Source: Dyadobacter psychrophilus (GTDB taxonomy: Bacteria; Bacteroidota; Bacteroidia; Cytophagales; Spirosomataceae). From it: a stretch of DNA of 64,000 bases. Position 1 is the stretch's first letter. The number at the start of each line of letters is the position of its first letter. The position numbers and the translations under genes are program-made. The DNA is taken from NCBI RefSeq assembly GCF_900167945.1, contig NZ_FUZA01000004.1, positions 410,578 to 474,577 on the forward strand, given 5' to 3'. Below the pieces are notes generated by a model. That model was not told where the DNA came from. It searched no databases and saw only the letters and a list, made by a program, of their open reading frames with translations. Below are positions 25,435 to 33,582 of the stretch, in pieces.

Positions 25435-26629
25435 AACTAAGTATTTTCTTCACCCATTGAATTTCACGCACGATCGAATCGCCGATGGGCTTCTGCATAT
25501 CTTCGGGCAAAACGCCCCAAGTGTAGGTTTCCACTTCCAAAAACGAAGAAAACGGCTTTTCCCGGTGAATAGCGAGTGTTTTGATAATGTCGCCCTGCGT
25601 AGATTCCAGCACGCCGTAAGAATGAATAAAAAGCGGAACGTGAAAATGGACGCGCCATTCTTTCTGTTTATCATTCCAATCCGTCAACGCCTCTTTCAGA
25701 TCGGGATAATGTGATTTTGTTTCATCCTCATTCAAAGCCACAACCTGATGCAGATAAACCGGCTCGTCGAATGTTTCGATTGCTTTCAGTTTAATTTCAC
25801 GTTCATTGGAAAAATTAACTTTCAGCGCAGAGCTTACCTGAATCCTGCCAACCTGAATCCCAACTTCGTCCAGTGAAGCCAAAATTTCTTCCGGGTCTTC
25901 GTAACCAACCGCGGCATGGCAAATGTCGTAACAGAGCTGAATGTGTTTCAGGATCGTCGCTTTGGCTTCCTCAGCAGTTGCATTGTATTTCTCTGACAGA
26001 TAAGCGGTTCCTCTTGGCAATAATACATCCCGATACCATTTCACAAAGTCAACTGCATTGTCCAGAATCCCGTCGGGCTCCGGCTCGATGTCGAGGTGAA
26101 GCAGCTTGCCGGTTTCATGTTCAATTTTGATCAGTTCGTCCAGCAATTGCAAAACGTGATCCGTCGCCTGCTCGGTTGCATTAATATTTTCTTCCATCGT
26201 TGTCCACCACAAGCGGTAAGACAGCGGCGGCGTAGAGACGCCTCCATGCATTCCTTCTGGAAGCAGTTCGGAAAGAATGTTAAAGAGGCGGATTGTATAA
26301 TTTAACCGATCGGTCGTTGTCCAGTCGGGAGTATGCACATTATCCTTTACAACTGTGTTATGGAAGCCGCCATAAGGGAAACCGTTGATCACAAAAACGT
26401 AAACATCCTGTTCTTTCAACCAGTTTTTGAATTCTTGTAAAACCTCAGGTTTACTAAGTTCAATCGACGCTTCATTCGCAACGCGAAGGCCAAGCCCGAA
26501 TGATTGTCCGGGCGCAAGTTGCTGTCTGATGTATGGAATATTGTCCCGAAGCGACTGGAAATGGTCCGCCCATTTTTCGCCGGGATGAATGTTGCTGCAA
26601 TAAGTTAAATGTCCGTAAGGCGTGATCAT
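25427..26629 (-). CDS. eboE: EboE: metabolite-traffic TIM-barrel protein
   Basis: Sugar phosphate isomerase/epimerase-like protein of the ebo cluster, annotated in databases as metabolite traffic protein EboE. The 400 residues run as one barrel. Typical stretches include MITPYGHLTYCSNIHPGEKWADHF, INGFPYGGFHNTVVKDNVHTPDW, GVSTPPLSY, LLHLDIEPEPDG and CYDICHAAV, where Asp, Glu and His could bind a divalent metal as in AP-endonuclease-2-type isomerases. It overlaps eboD by 4 bases (ATGA) and eboF by 8, so all three are translationally coupled. The reaction is unknown. Confidence 0.92.
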   Translation of the reverse strand: MITPYGHLTYCSNIHPGEKWADHFQSLRDNIPYIRQQLAPGQSFGLGLRVANEASIELSKPEVLQEFKNWLKEQDVYVFVINGFPYGGFHNTVVKDNVHTPDWTTTDRLNYTIRLFNILSELLPEGMHGGVSTPPLSYRLWWTTMEENINATEQATDHVLQLLDELIKIEHETGKLLHLDIEPEPDGILDNAVDFVKWYRDVLLPRGTAYLSEKYNATAEEAKATILKHIQLCYDICHAAVGYEDPEEILASLDEVGIQVGRIQVSSALKVNFSNEREIKLKAIETFDEPVYLHQVVALNEDETKSHYPDLKEALTDWNDKQKEWRVHFHVPLFIHSYGVLESTQGDIIKTLAIHREKPFSSFLEVETYTWGVLPEDMQKPIGDSIVREIQWVKKILSYE

Positions 26630-27801
26630 AATGCATGAATGATTTTGGTTCCTTCCAGATAATCAACCGATTGTGCGATAATGTCTGCATCCAGTTCGTG
26701 GACTTCCACGCCTTTTCCTATTTTTTCTAAAAGCATAATGGTAAGCCTTCCGCCCAAATGTTCGCGGAATTCGTTTAAACCATTACGGAGATTGATTTTA
26801 TCATTTTCCGACAGTTTTGGGTGAAAAAGGTCGAAGCCTAATTTGCCCAGCACGTCGAGAATGCGGTTTAATTCTGTTTCGGATAACTGCCCGATTTTTG
26901 CGGCATACACACAATCCAGCGCAATTCCTATGGCCACCGCTTCGCCGTGGCGAACCTGAAAACCTGTCAAAAATTCAAGCTTATGCGCCGCCCAGTGTCC
27001 GAAATCCAACGGTCGCGAAGAACCGAATTCGAAAGGATCGCCGCCTGCAATATGGTCTGTGTGCATTTCTGCGCAGCGGTGAATGAGGTAAGCCATAGCT
27101 TCTTCATCGCGATTTGCTAATGCAGCAACATGTTCTTCAATCCATTCAAAAAACGAAGCATCCTTAATCAATGCAACTTTAATTGCTTCCGAAACGCCTC
27201 CCCGCCAATCGCGGTCGTCCAATGTTCTCAATAAAGTAAGATCATTAAATACGGCAACCGGGGGGGCAAATGTGCCCAGGAAGTTCTTTTTTCCGCGGAA
27301 GTTAATGCTGTTTTTGACGCCGACACCCGAGTCGTTTTGAGATAAAACGGTTGTTGGAATCCGAATTAGTTTAATGCCTCTGTGCGAAACTGCGGCTGCA
27401 TAACCTACTAAATCCAGCACCGCGCCGCCGCCTATGCCAATGATAAACGAATGTCTGTCAATGCCATAAGTATCAACAGCTTCTACCAGGCTGTCAAAAA
27501 GGGCCGGATCATTTTTACAAGCTTCACCGCCAGGGACAATGATGATTTCCGGGGCAAGCTGAATATGGGAAACAGAAGCAGCGAAATAGGACTGGATCTG
27601 GTTAGATAAATCTGGATGATGCTGAGCAAACCCCTCGTCCACAATCACCAAAGCCTTACGCTGAAAGCCTTGTTCTGTATATTCGTTGAAAAAATCTTGC
27701 AGTAAAGGGTTTTTTGTATCAAATAAATTTTCGGTAAAGAATACTGCATAATTGTATTCTACCTGGAAACGCTGTTGTATGGTTTGCATTGAAATCGACA
27801 T
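26626..27801 (-). CDS. eboD: EboD: 3-dehydroquinate synthase-like sugar phosphate cyclase
   Basis: An NAD- and metal-dependent sugar phosphate cyclase of 391 residues. NAD-binding motifs are VPGGEACKND and IGIGGGAVLDLVGYAAAVSHRGI. Metal ligands are expected at Glu in SEAIKVALIKD, His in LDFGHWAAHK and His in VRHGEAVAIGI. The substrate loop reads PTTVLSQNDSGVGVKNSINF with KKNFLGTFAPP. This is closer to C7-cyclitol synthases (SGVGVK-type) than to DHQ synthase, which normally has SVGGKTG. It therefore probably makes a cyclitol or related ring and not dehydroquinate, but that is inference. It starts the D-E-F overlapping block and follows eboC by 28 bases. Confidence 0.93.
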   Translation of the reverse strand: MSISMQTIQQRFQVEYNYAVFFTENLFDTKNPLLQDFFNEYTEQGFQRKALVIVDEGFAQHHPDLSNQIQSYFAASVSHIQLAPEIIIVPGGEACKNDPALFDSLVEAVDTYGIDRHSFIIGIGGGAVLDLVGYAAAVSHRGIKLIRIPTTVLSQNDSGVGVKNSINFRGKKNFLGTFAPPVAVFNDLTLLRTLDDRDWRGGVSEAIKVALIKDASFFEWIEEHVAALANRDEEAMAYLIHRCAEMHTDHIAGGDPFEFGSSRPLDFGHWAAHKLEFLTGFQVRHGEAVAIGIALDCVYAAKIGQLSETELNRILDVLGKLGFDLFHPKLSENDKINLRNGLNEFREHLGGRLTIMLLEKIGKGVEVHELDADIIAQSVDYLEGTKIIHAL

Positions 27802-27829
27802 TGAACACGCAAAAAAGTAATTTTTAACA

Positions 27830-28699
27830 CTAAGTTACCGCAAAAACCTTTGCCAAAAGCATTGATAAAGGCAATAACGCCAAAACCAGCAATGCCAGTG
27901 GCCATAAACCAAAAGCAACGCACCATGAAGCATTCATCACGATCAGGGAAATAACGCCTGCTTTCACCGCCTTACCAATCAACGGCCCGACCGGATTTTG
28001 CATTGCATTCCATAATGGCCTGAATATGAGCCAGGCATGTAATAAAACAAAGGGTAATGTATAAAGCAAATTACCATGCTCATTGGCGAGTTTTAACTGC
28101 GAAAACAGAACGATTAAATACAAAAGTGCTGCAATGTAAAGTGTTGTCTTTTTACCGCCGTGCACTTCATCCTGACTGATCAACGTGATAGCGCCGATGT
28201 ACATAATCGGAAATAATGCAATCCACGCCCATCTTTGAAGCGATTCCGGCAGCACACTCATGCCGAGGATGAGGTTTCCACCCCTGCACATGCCCATGGT
28301 TAACGGCCCAAGCACCCGGCTATGCTTTGCAAAACGGTTATATAAAACAGTAAGCATAGCAACAACTATCGCAATCATCCCACTCAGAGCACTGAACATT
28401 GCGGCTGCCAGAATCCCCAGAAACAAAAGGGAAATGCCCATCATTGCTGCGGATTTCAAGGGCACTTTTCCGCTTGGTATGGGTCGTTCGGGACGTTCAA
28501 CGGCGTCGAGCTTTGCGTCGAACACATCGTTCATGACCACGCCGCCACCGTATAAGCCCAATGTGGAAACAATCAGAAGAGCAGGAGAAAAGTCTGAAAA
28601 AGTAAATTGTACAATGGCCATTCCCGCAAAAATATCGGTAAATGCGGTGACCACATTGGCAGGACGGGTTAGCTGCAGATAGGGTTTTAAGCTGCTCAC
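27830..28699 (-). CDS. eboC: EboC: UbiA-like membrane prenyltransferase
   Basis: Integral membrane protein of about nine helices in the UbiA superfamily. The first Asp motif is intact (VMNDVFDAKLDAVERPERPIPSG), which binds prenyl diphosphate through magnesium. The second is shortened to ISQDEVHGGKKTTLYIAALL. Related enzymes attach a prenyl chain to an aromatic or sugar acceptor; the ebo substrate is unknown. The start lies one base after the eboB stop. The 289-residue size matches other EboC proteins. Confidence 0.93.
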   Translation of the reverse strand: MSSLKPYLQLTRPANVVTAFTDIFAGMAIVQFTFSDFSPALLIVSTLGLYGGGVVMNDVFDAKLDAVERPERPIPSGKVPLKSAAMMGISLLFLGILAAAMFSALSGMIAIVVAMLTVLYNRFAKHSRVLGPLTMGMCRGGNLILGMSVLPESLQRWAWIALFPIMYIGAITLISQDEVHGGKKTTLYIAALLYLIVLFSQLKLANEHGNLLYTLPFVLLHAWLIFRPLWNAMQNPVGPLIGKAVKAGVISLIVMNASWCVAFGLWPLALLVLALLPLSMLLAKVFAVT

Positions 28700-28700
28700 T

Positions 28701-29729
28701 TTAATTAATTACTAATGAATCTTTGGCGGGCGAAGGTTGCTGCCCGCCTCTCAAAATGCTGTTTCCATGAAACTTTTCGGTATGATCGATGGCATAATCC
28801 GACTCAAAATCAGTCACATCGATCTGCCCGCTTTTGCCGAATGCATTAATTGCATTCTGATAGGTTACCATGCGGATTGTTTCGTCCGGTATGCCCCGCA
28901 TTTTCATTAATGCAGCCGTTTTAGGAATTGCCAACGGGTCGGAAATACCCCAGTCAGCTGCGGAATTAACCATAATGCGCTCGGGGCCATATTGCTCCAC
29001 CACTTTCACCATGCGCTCATTGCCCATTTTTGTAAAAGGATAAATCGTAAATGCAGCCCAAAAACCTTTGTCCAAAACGCTTTTCACCGTCTCCTCATTA
29101 TTATGATCAACGATTACCCACGAAGGGTCAATTCCATGTTCCAATGCAATGGCCATGCTGCGTTCCGTGCCTTTTTTCTTGTCCCGGTGCGGCGTGTGGA
29201 TTTGTACGGGCAGCTTGGCTGATTTGGCCAGTTCAAGCAGTAAACGATAATATTTTTCTTCGGCAGGAGTCTGGTCATCAAAACCAATTTCGCCAACGCC
29301 AACAACGCCTTCTTTATAAATATATAGAGGCAGGATTTCCATAACCTGCTCTGCAAGAGGTTCATTATTCGCTTCGCGGGAGTTAAGTCCCATTGTGCAA
29401 TAATGCTTTATACCAAATTGTGAGGAGCGGAATCTTTCCCAGCCCACCAGACTGCTATAATAATCTTTAAAGCTCGAAAGTCCCGTTCGTGGCTGCCCGA
29501 CCCAGAAAGCAGGTTCGATCAAAGCCACTATGCCGGCTTGGTGCATCGCCTGGTAATCGTCTGTTGTCCGGGAAACCATGTGGATATGCGGGTCGAAAAA
29601 GCGCATTCCTTTGATCAGGTCTTTGTAGTCGTTCCAGGCAATGTCGCGGTGCGCAGGCGCTGCGACTGTTTCTTCGCTGTCTTCAAAATGCGAAGGGTTA
29701 GGTGTTGTATCGTTATTGTTTAGGCACAT
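28701..29729 (-). CDS. eboB: EboB: TatD-like metal-dependent hydrolase
   Basis: Amidohydrolase-fold protein with the entry motif MRFFDPHIHMVSR (His-x-His metal ligands), VGVGEIGFDDQTP (metal-binding Glu), LPVQIHTPHRDKKKG (His), VIVDHNNEE (Asp-His) and MVNSAADWG (catalytic Asp). The 342 residues include an N-terminal extension of about 40 polar residues that is not part of the barrel. TatD-family enzymes are nucleases or small-molecule hydrolases; in ebo clusters the role is unknown. It sits between eboA (11 bases) and eboC (1 base). Confidence 0.92.
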   Translation of the reverse strand: MCLNNNDTTPNPSHFEDSEETVAAPAHRDIAWNDYKDLIKGMRFFDPHIHMVSRTTDDYQAMHQAGIVALIEPAFWVGQPRTGLSSFKDYYSSLVGWERFRSSQFGIKHYCTMGLNSREANNEPLAEQVMEILPLYIYKEGVVGVGEIGFDDQTPAEEKYYRLLLELAKSAKLPVQIHTPHRDKKKGTERSMAIALEHGIDPSWVIVDHNNEETVKSVLDKGFWAAFTIYPFTKMGNERMVKVVEQYGPERIMVNSAADWGISDPLAIPKTAALMKMRGIPDETIRMVTYQNAINAFGKSGQIDVTDFESDYAIDHTEKFHGNSILRGGQQPSPAKDSLVIN

Positions 29730-29740
29730 AGGTTCAGGTT

Positions 29741-30598
29741 TCAGTGTTCAAGATCAGCCCAGGTTAAAGCGCCGGACTTAACTGATTTTTCAAGATCAAT
29801 GTATTTGGCCAAAAGATAATTGGCCGAAGCAAGTGACGAATCATTGCAAGCCAATGCAGCTGCTTTGCGATCGTCAACGTTTTCAGAATCAAACAAATGC
29901 TGCATATCAGCCAGCAAAGTCGGGTTCATGAACTTACCCGCCAGCCGCCAAACCTGCGCCGGAACGCTCCGTCCAGCTGCCCAGCGTTCGTGCGCAAAGT
30001 CAGAAAGCGTGATCGCAAGTTTCTCGTTTGCGCGATTCTCCAAACCTTCAATAAAATGAATGGGTTTGTCATTGAATATGGTTTTCAAAACCAGCTGATT
30101 CCAGGCCAGCTCGCTGAAATGTCTCTCGGGATACGGGTTATGCAATGCAATAGCATCAAATACGAAACCCATATTGGAACGAACTGCGTCAGTCGCCCGG
30201 AAAAGCCATTGATCCGGATAAGAAAGCACTGGTAATGCGGAATAAAGCGCCACCAGCTCATTCATTTCAGCCGTATCAAAGAGCGTTTCAATGTTTTTTA
30301 CATATTCCTCCTTGTCGGAAGGATCAAGTTGGGTAAGCAGCCAAACGCGCGCCAATCTCACAAGCGACCAGCCTTCAACAGAAAATCCGGGAATCTCGGC
30401 GTTGAGCTCCCATTTTTTGTCTTTATCTACTGAAATGATTTTTTTTGATAGAAACCTGGGAGCGGCTACGAATGCGGTCATCAGGTCCATCGGACTAGCA
30501 GTGGCGCGGCTTTTTAACCAGTCAGCCTCGGGTTCCGAGGTGTTGAGGGCCAGTATTTCCCAAAGCTTTTGTTTAATGATGTCGGGCATAACGAACAT
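29741..30598 (-). CDS. eboA: EboA domain protein
   Basis: First gene of the ebo cluster. The 285-residue protein is all-helical and soluble, with no signal peptide and no recognisable catalytic motif. The middle reads WSLVRLARVWLLTQLDPSDKEEYVKNIETLFDTAEMNELVALYSALPVL, and LSFADFAHERWAAGRSVP-type residues lie toward the C-terminus (here TLSDFAHERWAAGRSVPAQVWRLAGKF). This matches EboA by position and character. A second ATG at 30589 (MPDIIKQKL) is an equally good start. A 198-base gap separates it from mgtC upstream, so the cluster probably has its own promoter, though I could not find a clear one. Confidence 0.88.
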   Translation of the reverse strand: MFVMPDIIKQKLWEILALNTSEPEADWLKSRATASPMDLMTAFVAAPRFLSKKIISVDKDKKWELNAEIPGFSVEGWSLVRLARVWLLTQLDPSDKEEYVKNIETLFDTAEMNELVALYSALPVLSYPDQWLFRATDAVRSNMGFVFDAIALHNPYPERHFSELAWNQLVLKTIFNDKPIHFIEGLENRANEKLAITLSDFAHERWAAGRSVPAQVWRLAGKFMNPTLLADMQHLFDSENVDDRKAAALACNDSSLASANYLLAKYIDLEKSVKSGALTWADLEH

Positions 30599-30796
30599 TG
30601 TAATTCCGATTTACGCGGTTTTGGCCTTGTAAATCATTCTTGAAAGTGGGTTAGTTTATTTATAAAGTATTTTTCGGTTATAAAGTTTCCCCCAGATATT
30701 TTATAACGTTTTACTGTTCTCAAAAGACGCGTATGGAGGGGTTTTACATCCATTTTTAATCAAAATCTAATCCTCTAATCCATGTGCAGTTCCTTG

Positions 30797-31426
30797 CTAA
30801 AAGTCAAATTCTATAATCCCGGGGTCATTCAGTAAATGGTGCGTAAGTTTTTCATGCTTTTTTTCGGAGCCTTGCAATGTCCAGCTTCCCGTGATCTGCC
30901 CGCCGGAACGGCTTTGCTGTCCTTGCAAAATTTTCAGGTCGTTAACTTTGAAAAGCTCTTCATATAGTTTCAATGTTTTTTTCTGATAAGGGCAGACAAG
31001 CCTGTAATTCCGGATCTGGCTTTTTTTACGGATAAATTTTTGGATAGGGGCCAGGATGACCAGTGATAGTCCGGAAATAATGAAAGTAGCGATTGTCACT
31101 TCATAAAAACCAGCACCAATGCCCATTCCCACCGCAGCTGTCACCCATACGATCGCCGCGGTTGTTATGCCCACAACCCGGTTGTTTTCGCGAAAAATGA
31201 TCCCGGCACCTATAAAACCAATTCCCGTTACAATGTTAGCCGCGATCCTTCCCGCATCCGAACTGATTCTAATAGACAGAATCGTAAATAAAGTAGAACC
31301 AACCGCGATCAGGATCATTGTCCGCAATCCTGCCGATTTGCTCCTGTATTCCCGCTCAGTGCCAATTACAGCCCCCAGAAAAAATGATATTAACAGCTTA
31401 TAAATGTCTTCCGGCAATAACTCCAT
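30797..31426 (-). CDS. MgtC/SapB family membrane protein
   Basis: Inner-membrane protein with about five helices, followed by a C-terminal cytosolic regulatory domain. The core LLISFFLGAVIGTEREYRSKSAGLRTMILIAVGSTLF, then NIVTGIGFIGAGIIF and GITTAAIVWVTAAVGMGIG, is diagnostic. These proteins modulate F-type ATP synthase, magnesium or phosphate physiology, or virulence in pathogens. The ATG at 31426 is chosen over an in-frame TTG at 31438. It is upstream of eboA on the same strand but 198 bases away, so cotranscription is uncertain. Confidence 0.93.
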   Translation of the reverse strand: MELLPEDIYKLLISFFLGAVIGTEREYRSKSAGLRTMILIAVGSTLFTILSIRISSDAGRIAANIVTGIGFIGAGIIFRENNRVVGITTAAIVWVTAAVGMGIGAGFYEVTIATFIISGLSLVILAPIQKFIRKKSQIRNYRLVCPYQKKTLKLYEELFKVNDLKILQGQQSRSGGQITGSWTLQGSEKKHEKLTHHLLNDPGIIEFDF

Positions 31427-31450
31427 TTCCAAAACCAAAGGTTGTTAAGA

Positions 31451-31490
31451 ATCAAAAGCCGGAAAGACGCTAAATCTCCCGGCTTTTGAT
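31451..31490 (-). terminator. Hairpin after the toxin gene
   Basis: A perfect 12-base inverted repeat (ATCAAAAGCCGG / CCGGCTTTTGAT) with a 16-base loop lies about 22 bases after the toxin stop. It has only a short T-rich tail, so it is a likely but weak terminator for the toxin-antitoxin operon. Confidence 0.6.
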
Positions 31491-31512
31491 GATTGTGGTA
31501 ATGTTTATGTTA

Positions 31513-31845
31513 CTAGTCCCTAGCAATAGCATTGAGCAATTCGTCTAGCTCCCTTGACTTAATGTTTTCTTTTTCTGCTTTGTCGTAAATGCTAAGGAGC
31601 ACAACTTCTTCTTGTAAAGAAAAAACACAGGTTATGACTCGCGCGCCGCCGCTTTTCCCTCTGCCTTTGCTTTTTATCGCCAGGCGAATTTTAAAGCAAT
31701 CTTTTCCAATAGGCTTGCCTTGAGCAGGATTGTCGGCGAGGCTTTCACCAAGCTCATGAACATCTTGTTTCAATGAATCGTATTTTTTGGAAAGCCGTTT
31801 TAATTCTTTTTTGAAGTGTGTGGAAACAATTAATTCAAAGCTCAT
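31513..31845 (-). CDS. RelE/ParE-family toxin
   Basis: A 110-residue basic protein with the RelE/ParE fold: FELIVSTHFKKELKRLSKKYDSLKQDV at the N-terminus, IGKDCFKIRLAIKSKGRGKSGGARVITCVFSLQEEVVLLSIYDKAEKENI in the beta-sheet core. The Lys/Arg-rich middle fits either an mRNA interferase (RelE, cleaving ribosome-bound mRNA) or a gyrase poison (ParE); the sequence alone does not decide. It overlaps the antitoxin gene by 11 bases, the usual antitoxin-first order. Confidence 0.88.
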   Translation of the reverse strand: MSFELIVSTHFKKELKRLSKKYDSLKQDVHELGESLADNPAQGKPIGKDCFKIRLAIKSKGRGKSGGARVITCVFSLQEEVVLLSIYDKAEKENIKSRELDELLNAIARD

Positions 31846-32071
31846 TCAAAACGTCTTTAAGGGGCCATGTCTTTAATGTTCCTGCTTTTAAAGCGATGTA
31901 ATCTTGCTTCAAGTTTTCAAGAATCTGCTCTTTTGTAGGTTCTTCGTCGTCCAGCTGCTCTTCTTGGATAACTGTAACCAGTTTTTCACGCTCCGGCCTC
32001 GGTAGTTGCCTTACTATATCCACTAGCTGTTGGAACGACAGCGGAATGTTGAAATTGATCGTGTTTTCCAT
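31835..32071 (-). CDS. Antitoxin of the RelE/ParE-type module
   Basis: A 78-residue acidic protein (FQQLVDIVRQLPRPEREKLVTVIQEEQLDDEEPTKEQILENLKQDYIALKAG) directly upstream of and overlapping the toxin gene. The N-terminal helix-turn type segment and the acidic C-terminus fit a small DNA-binding, toxin-neutralising partner. The family was not recognised by name, so the call rests on size, charge and position. It has its own -7 element and an operator-like inverted repeat just upstream. Confidence 0.82.
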   Translation of the reverse strand: MENTINFNIPLSFQQLVDIVRQLPRPEREKLVTVIQEEQLDDEEPTKEQILENLKQDYIALKAGTLKTWPLKDVLNEL

Positions 32072-32079
32072 TTGTTTTC

Positions 32080-32100
32080 AATTTGATCTGAACAAATTTA
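32080..32100 (-). promoter_or_regulatory. Promoter -7 element and operator of the toxin-antitoxin operon
   Basis: On the minus strand TAAATTTG (32100-32093) is a perfect TAnnTTTG match 21 bases upstream of the antitoxin ATG. A matched inverted repeat AATTTG-N7-CAAATT (32080-32098) overlaps it, as expected for autoregulation by the antitoxin. The -33 element is poor or has short spacing (TTTG 14 bases away). Confidence 0.5.
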
Positions 32101-32101
32101 C

Positions 32102-32125
32102 AAAAAGAATGCATCAAAGCATTCA
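32102..32125 (-). terminator. Rho-independent terminator of pepP
   Basis: On the minus strand a six-base stem GAATGC / GCATTC (loop TTTGAT) is followed by TTTTTG. It lies immediately after the aminopeptidase stop. Confidence 0.65.
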
Positions 32126-32127
32126 CA

Positions 32128-33417
32128 TCACCGATTCATCATCTCCTCAATTTCCTCTGCTTCAATCGGAATATGCGCCATTAAATCGAGGTTTCCGTTT
32201 TGTGTAATCAGAATGTCATTTTCAAGGCGGATTCCCAAGCCTTCCTCACGAATGTAAATGCCCGGTTCGCATGTAAACACCATTCCTGGCTCGAAACGGC
32301 GGTATTTGTTGCCTACGTCATGAATGTCCAGGCCTAAAAAATGGGAAGTGCCGTGCGGGAAATATTTCTTATAAGCGGGGGTTTCAGGGTCTTGTTTGGC
32401 AATATCATCTTTTGTTATCAGGCCCAACCCGATCAGTTCACTTTCCATGATTTTGCCGACTTCCAAATGATATTCGTCCCAGATATTTCCAGCAACCAAC
32501 ATGCCTTTTGCCGCTTTAAAAACCCTTAAAACAGCATCATAAACATCACGCTGCCTTTTTGTAAAACGACCATTCACCGGAATGCTCCGGGTCAGATCCG
32601 CTCCGTAATTGGCGTACTCAGCCGCAACGTCGAGCAAAAGAACGTCGCCATCCTTACACGGACGGTCGTTCTGAATGTAATGCAAGACGCAGGCATTGGC
32701 GCCGGAGGCAATGATCGGCTGGTAAGCAAATCCTTTGGAACGGTTGCGGACAAATTCGTGCAGCAGCTCAGCCTCAATTTCAAATTCCTCAACGCCAGGT
32801 TTTACAAATTTCAAAAGCCGTTCAAAACCAAGCTTCGTAATGTCGCAGGCTTTTTGGAGCAATTCAATTTCCCTTGGCTGCTTGATAGCGCGCAGCTGGT
32901 GCATAAGCGGAGCAAGCCTTGCCAACGCGTGAATAGGATATTTTTCTCTGAACTCATTCACAAAGCGCGTCTCACGAGTTTGCACCTGGGAGTCGTTTCG
33001 AGTATGTTCGTTGGTGTTCAGGTATACGTAATCAGCTTCAAAAATAATGTTGCGGAAAACCGTTTCGTATTGATGCGTCCAGTAAATGGTTTTGATGCCT
33101 GTTACTTCTCTTGCCTGCTCTTTGGTTAGTTTTTCACCTTCCCAGATAGCAATCATTTCATTGGTCTCTCTCAAAAAAAGGACTTCCCGCAGCTTTTCAT
33201 CAGGATGTTCGGGAGAGAGGACGAGGATTGTTTCCTCCTGATCCACACCGGTAAAATAGAACAGGTCCGTATTTTGCTTGAAACCCATAGAGCCGTCTGC
33301 ATTGGTCGGCATGATGTCGTTGGAATTCAATATTACCAATGACTTTGGCTTCAATAATGGGGTAAGCCGGCGGCGGTTTTCTATAAAAAGATCCTTGCCG
33401 ATAGGAGCATAACGCAT
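32128..33417 (-). CDS. pepP: Xaa-Pro aminopeptidase (M24B)
   Basis: Removes an N-terminal residue preceding proline, using a two-metal site, in the cytosol. The N-terminal AMP_N domain (residues 1-150) is followed by the pita-bread domain. Metal ligands are visible as LLLDVAAEYANYGADLTRS (two Asp), PHGTSHFLGLDIHD (His), CEPGIYIREE (Glu) and RLENDILI (Glu). The 429-residue length is normal. A -7-like box lies 56 bases upstream. Confidence 0.96.
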   Translation of the reverse strand: MRYAPIGKDLFIENRRRLTPLLKPKSLVILNSNDIMPTNADGSMGFKQNTDLFYFTGVDQEETILVLSPEHPDEKLREVLFLRETNEMIAIWEGEKLTKEQAREVTGIKTIYWTHQYETVFRNIIFEADYVYLNTNEHTRNDSQVQTRETRFVNEFREKYPIHALARLAPLMHQLRAIKQPREIELLQKACDITKLGFERLLKFVKPGVEEFEIEAELLHEFVRNRSKGFAYQPIIASGANACVLHYIQNDRPCKDGDVLLLDVAAEYANYGADLTRSIPVNGRFTKRQRDVYDAVLRVFKAAKGMLVAGNIWDEYHLEVGKIMESELIGLGLITKDDIAKQDPETPAYKKYFPHGTSHFLGLDIHDVGNKYRRFEPGMVFTCEPGIYIREEGLGIRLENDILITQNGNLDLMAHIPIEAEEIEEMMNR

Positions 33418-33472
33418 AGGTGCTAAATTTTGTAACTGGTAATTTAATTTGTAAAATTACGTTTATCTTGTT

Positions 33473-33480
33473 CAAAAATA
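33473..33480 (-). promoter_or_regulatory. Possible -7 element of pepP
   Basis: TATTTTTG on the minus strand is a perfect TAnnTTTG match about 56 bases upstream of the pepP ATG. The nearest TTTG upstream is only 14 bases away, so the -33 element is doubtful. Confidence 0.35.
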
Positions 33481-33504
33481 GAGCGACAAACTTGCAAAAA
33501 TCCT

Positions 33505-33538
33505 TTTGTCCGGTTCTGGGCGCGATATACCAAATTTG
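33505..33538 (+). promoter_or_regulatory. Possible promoter of the S8 protease gene
   Basis: TTTG (33505-33508), 22 bases, CAAATTTG (33531-33538): 7/8 match to TAnnTTTG. It predicts a leader of roughly 40 bases before the ATG at 33583. Confidence 0.35.
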
Positions 33539-33582
33539 TTGATTTTAGAGATTACCGATATAACCTAACTGTGATAATATTC

